Assembly: GCA_014879535.1 (NCBI GenBank)
Contig: JACSRX010000021.1
Span: 20,173 to 84,172, forward strand
DNA from: Chthoniobacterales bacterium
GTDB taxonomy: Bacteria > Verrucomicrobiota > Verrucomicrobiia > Chthoniobacterales > JACTMZ01
Length of the DNA: 64,000 bases
Direction of reading: 5' to 3'
A program made the translations under genes and the position numbers. The number at the start of each line of letters is the position of its first letter. Position 1 is the stretch's first letter. The notes below the pieces were generated by a model. That model worked only from the letters and a program-made list of their open reading frames with translations. It made no database searches and was not told where the DNA came from. This document shows positions 53,922-62,800 of the stretch, piece after piece.

Positions 53922-54097
53922 CCTTGTTCGAGTTCTGCGTCATTTTCGCCGCCTTGGCTGGCGCCGCTTTTTATCTCGGGCGCCTCGCATGGAGGCGGCT
54001 GGCCGGGCGTGGGGGATGCTGCGGAAACTGTCCCGCGGTCTCCCCGAAAATGCGGCTCGCCCCGTCCCGGCGACGGGTTTCTATTAGGCGTCGATGA
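53918..54097 (+). CDS. FeoB-associated Cys-rich membrane protein
   Basis: A 59-residue protein that follows feoB with a 4-base overlap. An N-terminal membrane helix (FCVIFAALAGAAFYLG) is followed by a basic stretch and the cysteine cluster GCCGNCP, the pattern of the small FeoB-associated Cys-rich proteins that may bind iron as it leaves FeoB. The C-terminal end is rich in arginine. Its stop overlaps the next gene (54094), so the exported protein behind it is in the same unit. Confidence 0.85.
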   Translation: MTLFEFCVIFAALAGAAFYLGRLAWRRLAGRGGCCGNCPAVSPKMRLAPSRRRVSIRRR

Positions 54098-54885
54098 AGC
54101 GCGCAGCGGTCTTCTTGTTTGTGGCATTCGCCGGCGTTTTCACAGCCGGTGCCGACCTGACCGCGAGGCAGATGAAGGGGGCGGAGCATGTCGCACCGGT
54201 TTCCATCCCCACGCCGGCCGAATTTTTCGCCGCCATCGACAAGGCAGGCAAACCGGATTGGGCCTCCCTCTACCGTGAGCCGGGGCCCACAAGCTACCCG
54301 ACGCGCACGCAGACGGCCCTCAATCTCGGGGCCTTGGTGACCGACGGCTACATGGCGGTGGAAGCGCAGGACGGACAGCAGGTCAAGAACACCGGCAAGG
54401 AGATCATCGCCTTGGCCAAGGCGCTCGGCGTGGGGGAGGATGTGCTCGTGAGGGGCAAGAGCATCGGCGATTTCGCCGACAAGAACGACTGGTTCGCCCT
54501 GAGGGAGGAACTTGATGCCACCACCAACGAGGTGCGCCGCGCCATGGCGGGCCAGCGCGATGCGGCGCTGGCGTCCCTCATCACCGCCGGTGCCTGGCTG
54601 CGGGCAATCCAGGTCGGCAGTCGCGCGGCCCTGCTCAACGGCGAAGAGCAGTCCCTCATGCTGTTGCGTCAACCGGCCCTGATCGCGATGCTCCGCGAAG
54701 ATCTGCGGCAACTTCCGGACAAGGCGCGCGGTGGCCCGGTGATCACGCGCACCGACATGACTCTGACGGCGGTCGAGGACATGATGACGCCGCCGGACGG
54801 AGAGCCGTTCGGGACCGAGCGGGTGGTTTCGATCCGGGACACCACGAGCCAATTGGTCTCCGACATGAGTTCCAACAAGCCATGA
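54094..54885 (+). CDS. Exported protein of unknown function
   Basis: A 263-residue protein with a signal peptide (AAVFLFVAFAGVFTAGAD) and a mostly helical mature part (LNLGALVTDGYMAVEAQDG, NEVRRAMAGQRDAALASLITAGAWLRAI). It looks soluble and periplasmic. No family recognised. It is coupled to the feo genes (ATGA at 54094) and to the next exported protein (54882), so it could support iron acquisition, but this is context only. Confidence 0.7.
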   Translation: MKRAAVFLFVAFAGVFTAGADLTARQMKGAEHVAPVSIPTPAEFFAAIDKAGKPDWASLYREPGPTSYPTRTQTALNLGALVTDGYMAVEAQDGQQVKNTGKEIIALAKALGVGEDVLVRGKSIGDFADKNDWFALREELDATTNEVRRAMAGQRDAALASLITAGAWLRAIQVGSRAALLNGEEQSLMLLRQPALIAMLREDLRQLPDKARGGPVITRTDMTLTAVEDMMTPPDGEPFGTERVVSIRDTTSQLVSDMSSNKP

Positions 54886-55364
54886 CGACACGGACCATCA
54901 TCGCGTGTCTTCTTCTCGTGCTTCCCAGATTGCAGGCCCAGGAGCCTGCCGCCTCCGCGTCGCCTGCTCCGGCAGATGATGCCGCCGCCCCCTCTGCGGA
55001 CGACGCCCAAGTTGCCCTGCGCGCACGCCTGCTTGATTTCGCGGGTGCCTTGGGAAATGAAGGCTTCAAAATCCGGGACGGCTACTGGTCGGGCGCACTC
55101 GATGCCGGCAAGGTTCGCCGCTTGCGTGTCAATCTCCTCGCCGGAAACCAGTATTGGTTTTGTGCCGCAGTCCCGGAAGACGCGCGCGGCCTCAAGATCG
55201 AGGTCTATGATCCGGCCGGCAAACCGGCAGGGTCGGTTCCTCACAAGGCACCCGGTTTGGCTGCTGCCGGCGTGACAGCGGAGGCCACCGGGCCGTATTT
55301 TGTCGAACTGCAGGGCTCCGCCGGCCCATCCCGGCCCTTCTGTCTCATCTATCTTTTCAAATAG
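54882..55364 (+). CDS. Exported protein of unknown function
   Basis: A 160-residue protein with a signal peptide (IIACLLLVLPRLQA), an alanine/proline-rich linker and a beta-rich domain (LNLLAGNQYWF and FVELQGSAGPSRPFCLIYLF) that resembles a small secreted pre-peptidase-like C-terminal domain. Function unknown. It overlaps the preceding gene by four bases and is ten bases from the ACT protein. Confidence 0.65.
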   Translation: MTTRTIIACLLLVLPRLQAQEPAASASPAPADDAAAPSADDAQVALRARLLDFAGALGNEGFKIRDGYWSGALDAGKVRRLRVNLLAGNQYWFCAAVPEDARGLKIEVYDPAGKPAGSVPHKAPGLAAAGVTAEATGPYFVELQGSAGPSRPFCLIYLFK

Positions 55365-55373
55365 CGTTTTTTC

Positions 55374-55835
55374 ATGACCACCGAGACCACCGAAAAACTG
55401 GATGGGCAGGCCGTGAGGCAATATTCCGTTTTTCTCGCCAACCGCGTCGGGGCCTTGATGGAGGTCGTCAAGATGCTCAACGAGGCGAAGGTGGTCGTGC
55501 TCGCCCTGAGCATCCAGGATTCGTCCGAAACCTCGATCGCCCGGATGATCGTCAGCGATCCGGACAGGCTCGAGGAGCTTTTCGACCGCAACGACATCGC
55601 CTACGGCGCCTGCGAGGTCGCCGTGGCCGAACTCGAGGAAGGTGCCTCGGACCTCCCCCGCCTGCTCGCCGCATTGCTCGAGGCCGAGGTGAACATCCTC
55701 TTCAGCTACACACTGCTCGTTCGTCCGCGCGGCCGCCCGCTGCTGGCCATCCACACCGACGATCTCGAGTGCACCACCGCGGTGCTCAAGGGCCGCGGGT
55801 TCCGGCTCCTGCGCCAGAACGATCTGTCAAGGTAA
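55374..55835 (+). CDS. Tandem ACT-domain protein
   Basis: A 153-residue protein with two ACT domains, at about residues 13-75 (SVFLANRVGALMEVVKMLNEAKV) and 85-150 (LPRLLAALLEAEVNILFSYTLLV). ACT domains bind amino acids and regulate enzymes. There is no catalytic domain, so it may be a free regulator. The gene converges with the response regulator, and a small hairpin CCGCC-GCTCA-GGCGG (55842-55856) lies between them with no T-run. Confidence 0.8.
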   Translation: MTTETTEKLDGQAVRQYSVFLANRVGALMEVVKMLNEAKVVVLALSIQDSSETSIARMIVSDPDRLEELFDRNDIAYGACEVAVAELEEGASDLPRLLAALLEAEVNILFSYTLLVRPRGRPLLAIHTDDLECTTAVLKGRGFRLLRQNDLSR

Positions 55836-55848
55836 GCCGATCCGCCGC

Positions 55849-56469
55849 TCAGGCGGGGCTGCCCCTGCGGGCCGCGGCCGGGTGTGCGGAGGCGTGGAGT
55901 GCGGCGAAGCGCAGGAGTTCCGATCCGCGGCAATTCAGCTTGGCGGCGATTCTTTTGCGGTGCAGGGAGATTGTGCCGGAAGCGATGCCCAACTCCGCGG
56001 CGATCTCCTTCGTCATCATTCCACGACCGAGCAATTGGAACACCTCCCGTTCCCTGGGGGAAAGCACGTCGAGGGGATCGGCGGGCACCGTTTCCGGCGC
56101 AATGGTCCTCATCAGCGCCTGCACTTCGCGCTGCAGGACCGCATAGGTTCTCGTCTTGTCGATCACCGCGTGGATGTGGGAGTTGAGATTGGCCGGGGCC
56201 ACGAAGGTGGAGGCTTGGGCGGACAGGATGATGATGCGGCTGTCCGGGGAACATTTGACCAGTCCCTCGGCCACCTGCAGGCCGTTTCCCCCGGGCAGGC
56301 CCAGATCCAGAATCAGCAGTTCCGGCTGGTGCGTCATGCACGCGTCGATGCCGTCCGGCTCCGAATGGACGGTGGAAACCACCGACATGCCGCGCACCGA
56401 TTGCAGCATGCCCCGCAGCATTTCGGCGAACATCACCTCGTCTTCAACGATAACACAACGAAGACTCAT
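55849..56469 (-). CDS. NarL/LuxR-type response regulator
   Basis: A 206-residue transcription factor. The receiver domain (residues 1-120) has the acidic residues in VIVEDE, the phospho-acceptor D55 in LILDLGLPGGNG, S83 in IILSAQAS and K105. The C-terminal part (135-180) is a LuxR helix-turn-helix, with LSPREREVFQLLGRGMMTKEIAAELGIASGTISLH. No sensor kinase is adjacent, so it is an orphan here. It is divergent from the giant surface-protein gene, across a 425-base region, and may regulate it. The ATG at 56469 begins MSLRCVIVEDE. Confidence 0.92.
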   Translation of the reverse strand: MSLRCVIVEDEVMFAEMLRGMLQSVRGMSVVSTVHSEPDGIDACMTHQPELLILDLGLPGGNGLQVAEGLVKCSPDSRIIILSAQASTFVAPANLNSHIHAVIDKTRTYAVLQREVQALMRTIAPETVPADPLDVLSPREREVFQLLGRGMMTKEIAAELGIASGTISLHRKRIAAKLNCRGSELLRFAALHASAHPAAARRGSPA

Positions 56470-56894
56470 AAATAATTATCACAAATCTCTTCAATGGCGC
56501 AATGCAACCTACGCCATCGGGGCAATAAATCACCTGTTAAGTTATAAAACACCCACTTTTGGATATAGAAAACAGAGTGGAGATGACCGATAAATATTAA
56601 GCAACACGCTGCAAATTTTGCGATACGTCCAAAGAGCATACTTGAGATGAGAATGAGTGAAATCATTTCAAATCAGTCTTTTCAGCAAACCGGTGTTCTC
56701 ACGAAACAGTTGAACAACCGTTTGAATTTTCGGTCTAACCCCGCCATGACTTATGGAGTTTCATCCTTGGCGGTGGCAATCATCCCCTGCGATTTCCCCA
56801 ACGCCTGAGCCCCTTCCACTCCGAGCGTGAAACCACCCCGTGCATCCCGGATGACTCGTTGCCGCGTTTAGGCGGCTTTCGGGTTTCCGACTCC
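56470..56894. promoter_or_regulatory. AT-rich 425-base intergenic region with inverted repeat
   Basis: This region is AT-rich at its left part (about 56470-56760), unlike the surrounding GC-rich DNA. It includes an inverted repeat AAACAGTT (56704-56711) and AACCGTTT (56716-56723) with one mismatch and a 4-base spacer, the size expected for a LuxR-type regulator site. I see no coding potential. It must hold the promoters of the response regulator and the giant gene; no clear -35/-10 could be called. Confidence 0.45.
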
Positions 56895-59800
56895 ATGAAC
56901 ACTATGAAACGTTCCTTTCTTTTTGGCACCCTGGCATTGCTGGCGGTCAACCTCCTGGGCTCCTCCGCTTGGGCCCAGGCTCTTGTCCAGGAGTTCTACG
57001 TGGCTTTGCCGGAAACGCAGATCCGCCAGCACTTCCTGCAGTTGGCCAGCGGCACGGGCACAACCTTCGAGTCGGTCGTTTCGATCACCGTGGGCAACAA
57101 CGGCACACGGGTGGTTTACGACCACTGGGAGGACGGCTACGAGGTGGACTTGAACAACCCCGTCCAATCGACAACCCAGATCTGGGGCGACGGCAACAAT
57201 GCCAACGGCATTCCCCCCGGTTACGTCAACGACCCGGTCGGATTGCCGGCCGGTGCCGTGATCGCCCTGCGCAATTTGGTGAATCTTCCGCGCAATGCCT
57301 CGCAGGTCCTCTACGACGGACGCGACCGCCTCGGCGCCAGCAACGCGATCGTTGTCTCCCGTGCCTCGTGGGCCACCAATCCCGGCAGCGTTCTTGCGGA
57401 CGCCGTGGAGCTCCTGTCCACGGTGGACTGGGGAACATCCTACGTGGCGCCCGTCGGCGAGGACGTGATCTTCCCGACACCGCTCGCGAGTTCGATGTTT
57501 GAAAAGGTGGCGATGTTCGTCCAAGCGGCGGAAAACGGCACCCAGGTTCAGATCGACAAGAACGCCGACGGCGTCACCGACACCACCGTGACATTGAACC
57601 GCGGCGAGGTGCATTTCACGCTTGATGGCGTGTTGAAGGGCGCAACGGTCACGGCATCGAAGCCCGTGCAGGTCCACATGATGGTCGGTGACATCAACGC
57701 CAACTACGAGAGCCGTTGGTTCGCGCTGATTCCCCGGGCCAAGTGGGGCATCGAGTATTATTCCCCTGTCGGCACGGCGTCCGACGGCAACCAAGCCTAC
57801 GCGTTCGTTTACAATCCCCATGCCACAGCCCTTGAGATCTCCTACAGGACGCGGGTCGGCACGGGCACCTTCTCCATCCCCGCCAAGGGCACCTACCAGT
57901 TCCTGCTGCCCCAGGACTCGGCGACGAGTTTCCTCTCGACCTCCGACCGGGAGTTCTTCGGCGTGGTTACAGCCGGCGCCAAGCCTTCGGCAAACCAAGT
58001 CCACGACTGGGGATTCAGCCTCGCGCCCAAAAACAACCTCACCACCGCCGTGGTGGTCGGATGGGGGCCGGGCAGTTCGGATCTCACCCAGAACGGCAGC
58101 CCCGTCTGGGTCACCGCCATGGAGGCCACGAGGATCTATGTGGATTACAACGGCGACCGCAACGGACCGCTGACCGACCCGACGGGCCAGAAATACGACG
58201 TGTATCGTGATATCGCCCCCATGGAGGTGGTGAAGCTTTACGATCCCGACAAGGATCAGACGGCCATGCGCATCTACACCCTCGATGGCGCGCTCATCGC
58301 TGCCGCGTGGGGCCAGGACCCTGCGGTGGCCGGTGCCGGCAATCCGTTCCTCGATGTGGGAACGACCGTGCCTGCCTTCCCGGCGCCGGTCATGATCAAG
58401 ACGTCCCGCATTTTCACGGACAACGGCACCCCGGGCCTCAGCGTCGGGGACGTCCTCGAATACACGGTGCGGCTCGAGAACAAGTCGCTGGTGGCCATCA
58501 CGGCCGTTTCGCTTGTCGACACCCTGCCGGCGGGCCTCACCTACGTGCCCAACACGACGAAGGTCGGTCTGGTTCCTGTGCCCGACTCCGGCGTCACGCC
58601 ATTTCCGATGGATGAGGGCGGCCTTTTGGTGCCGCTGATCCGTTCCAAGGAATTCACGGAGGTCACATTCAACGTCACCGTCAACACCACGGGCACCAAG
58701 ACCAACGTGGCGGAAGCCGTCGGGTATCCCGGGGCCAAGGCCAGCAACACGATCAATGTCACCGGAGGTTCGGGCTCGACAGTCTGCGAGATCCTTTTCA
58801 CCGGCAACACCGGGACCCCGAAGGTGTTCAATCCGGGGGAGCCGATCTATGTCACGATCAACGATGCCGACACGTCGCTTCCGAGCATCAATGTCGCCGT
58901 GATCAACTCGACCAACGGAGACACTGAGATCATCACGCTGACCTCGATCAGCCCGGGTGTTTACCGCAACCTCTCGCCTTTGCCGACCTCGTCCTCCGCG
59001 GGCACCGGCTTCAATGACGGCACGCTCTACGTGCGTCCGGGCGATGCCCTGACGACACAGCACACGGATCCCCAGTTCGGTGATGCGTGCAACGCGAACA
59101 CGACCATCGTCCAGCCGTCGGAAACCAAACAGCTTTACCTCACAGCCGACGCCGCGGACAACGACCTGACCGGTTCGCTCGACCGCATCGACCCGGTGGC
59201 GACCGGCGACACTACCACCAACAGCACGGCGCTTCTTGAACCGGGGACCGCTGCCGTGACCGCGCAGTCCACGACCACGGCGGTCGGGGCCACGAACGCG
59301 ACATCAATCTCCGCCACCCACGTCGTTGGTGCTGGCACCAACCGCCTGCTCATGGTCGGCGTGTCGTTCGAGGATGACAACACGTCGGGAATGACGATTT
59401 CGTCGGTGACCTACGGCACCAACACCCTCACCCGGGCGATCCAACGGAGTTCGTCGCAAGAGGCCAAGGGCGAGATCTGGTATATGCTGAATCCGCCCGT
59501 CGGATCGGCGACGGTCACCGTCACGGCCAGCGGGGTCGCGTCCAGCGACTCCATGGCTTTCGGCGCGACCAGCTTTGTCGGTGTCAACCAGTCCACGCCG
59601 TTCGGCACGTTCGCCGGCAACACCGGCACCGGCACGAACGCCTCTGTCAGCGTCGGTTCCGCCGTCGGCGATCTCGTTTACGCCATGCTGGCGTTGGACG
59701 ACGCCCGCACCGCGACCACGAGCCAGAACTCGTTGTGGAACGTCTTCACCGAGACCGCCAACAGCGACGGTGTCCGCTCCGCGGGAAGCACGGCCTCGGG

Positions 59801-62800
59801 TGCCGCAGGCAACGTGAACATGTCCTGGACCGTGGGCAGCGATTCCTGGGCGGCCATGGGAGTTTCCATCAAACCGGCCTCCATTCCCAACACGGCGACT
59901 TTCGCACAGACCCCGAATTTTGTGACCCCCTTCTCGATGCCCGCGGGCGGCGCCGTTTCCGGAACCGCGTGGGTCGAGGTTCCGGGCGGCTATCTGACCA
60001 ACAATCCGACCATCCCGGCGACGCTGAGCCGCAACGGCACCAACATCCTCACGCTCTCAAACCCCGTGGCGACACTCGTCAGCGGCGGGGTCGACACCAT
60101 CACGAGGGGCACGACCAGCACGGCGACGGCCAACAGCACGAATTCGCTGACGCTGACCCACAACGTCGCCAACGGCACGAACAGGCTCCTCATGGTGTCC
60201 GTGGCGCTCGGCGCAACCACAACCAGCGGCAATCCACCGAGCATCTCGGGGGTGACCTTCCGCGGAACCGCCATGACGTTGGTGGGTTCGCGTGTTTCCG
60301 GATCGGGCGGCTCCTCCGACGACACGATCTCCTACATCTACCGGACCATCGCGCCGCAGACCGGGAACGGCAATGTGGTGGTGAGCCTGAGCGGGAATGG
60401 CAGCGTGGGTGTCACGGCCACGACATTCTACAACGTGGATCAGACCACCCCCTTGGGCACATTTGTCTCCAATGCCGCGGGCAGCGGCAGCACGGCCGCG
60501 GTGACTGTTTCCTCGAGCACCAGCGAGGTGGTCTTCGGCACCATCTCGGCCGATGAGGCGCCGACACTCACCGCCGGCACCGGCGTGACCGCACTTTGGA
60601 GTGGCAGCAGTTTCGGCAGTTTCACCTCCGGCGGCACCGGCGTGATGAATGGCGCGGCATCGGTGAATTTTTCCTACACCAAGAACGTGACGGATCAGGA
60701 CTGGGCGATTGCGGCGGTTCCCATCCGGCCCAACCAGTCCGCGGCCATCTACCGCCTGGATTGGAGCGGTGCCTTGGCATCCAGCCAGACGGTGCCTGCC
60801 GGCCAGGCCATCACCTTGTCGTTGCTGAACAATGTCACGGACACGCCTTTCCGCGTTCTCTACGACAGCGAGACGCGTCCGTCGCGGATCAACCTCCCGG
60901 CATTGACCGTGATCGATACGGTCGCCTTGGATGTTTATGACGCCCCGTATCCGGGGGGGGCGCTCATGCCCACTCTGATTTCGGGCCAGACGGGCTACGT
61001 GCGCGTGGCCGTGACCGATCCGTTCGGCACCTACGACATCACCAGCGTGGACCTCAACATCGACGGTCCCGGGGATGCGGGCGACATTTCGACCGCTTTG
61101 GACGCCTCCCGCGTCGTTTCCGACAACGGCACGGTCAAGATCTACGAGCTCCCGTGGGTGACAACGCTCAATACCGGCAACTACATCGTCAGTGCCGTCT
61201 CCAACGAGGGCTTTGAAGGAACCGTCAAATCGGCCCGCACCACCAACGTTTCCGTCACGCAGCTCGATTTGGGAACCCCGAGCACCACCGAGTTCAACAA
61301 GGAGGTTTACGACCCGAACGAGACGGTCTGCGTCACCACGACGGATCTCGATGAGAACAAGGATCCCAACACCGCGGAGACGGTGACGGTCACCGTCACC
61401 AGCGGCGCCGGTGACAGCGAGGAGATCGTGCTCACGGAAACCGGTCCGGACACCGGAATCTTCAGCGCCTGCATCCCGGCCAGCGGGACGACGCCCGGTG
61501 ATGATGACGACGGCACGCTCTACGCGCCGCCCGGCACACCGCTCACGGTCACCTATGTGGATCCGGATGATCCGTCCGACACCTCCGGCGACACCGCCTC
61601 GGTGCCTTCACCCGCCGCCTCGGTGAACGTCACGAAGACGCGCCTGACCCCCACGGACGGCCAAGCCATGGTCGGCGAATCGGTCAGCTTCCGCCTGCGT
61701 GTCAGCAACACCGGCCCGACGACCTTGGCGACCGTCTCGGTGACCGACACCTTCCCGGCGGCCAACCTCGGATACCAATCCGCCTCGATCACCCCGACTG
61801 CGGTCAACTCCGGTTCGCTGTCATGGAGCAATGTCGGTCCGCTGGCCCCCGGCCAGACGGTTGATATCATCGTCTACTTCACCGCACTCGCGTCGGCCAA
61901 CCCGGCCACGAACAGCGTGACCGTGAACGCCACCGGCGGCCTCACGTCGAACAGCAGTGCGACGGTCGTCATCACCAATCCGTCCTTGTCGGTCACCAAG
62001 ACACTCACCACGCCTCCGGCCGGTCCTGTCGGCATCGGCGATGAAGTCGTGTTCACCATCCAGGTGCAGAACACCGGAGACACGGCCATCACCGAGCTGC
62101 CGCTCGAGGACAGCTTCAGCGGCGCGTTGTTCCAGTTTGTCAGTGCGACGCCCGCACCGGACGGTGTCGGCAGCGGCAGCCTGTTCTGGGCCGACCTCAC
62201 CGGTGCCGGCGCATTGGCCCCCGGCCAGAGCACCTCGGTTTCCGTGAGGCTTCGCGTCGTCGGCGAAGCCGATCCGGCGTTCAACTACGCGGAGGTTCTC
62301 TATGCGACCGACCAATACGGTGATCCGGTCCCGCCGGACCAAAGCTCGGCCTCCATCGAGACGGCCGCGGCGAGCATCCGCGGCGTTGTTTACGAGGATC
62401 TCGACGGCAACAACGGCTTCAGCGGGCCGGACGGGCGTCTCGGCGGTGTCACCGTGCGCCTCTACTCCGATCCGAACGGCGACGGCGATCCCGCCGACGG
62501 CATCCTGGTCAGCCTGACCACCACGGCGTCCGACGGCTCCTACAGCTTCCTGAACCTCCCGCTCGGGAACTATGTGGTCGTGCAGGAGGATCTGCTGGGC
62601 TATGTCAGTGTCAACGACACTGCAGGCAGCCCGACGGACAACCGCATCCCGGTTGCCGTGGCAGCCTTGACCGATTACACCGGCCACGACTTCCTCGACC
62701 GCCTGCTCAGCACCTCGACCTATGGCAGCATCTCCGGCCAGGTCCGGCTGGATGCCGACAGCGATGGCGACATGTCCGATCCCGACAGCGGCATCACCGG

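Noticed and set aside
55842..55856. Hairpin CCGCC-GCTCA-GGCGG between convergent genes as a terminator
   Set aside because: Short stem, no T-run and it overlaps the response-regulator stop; too weak to call.
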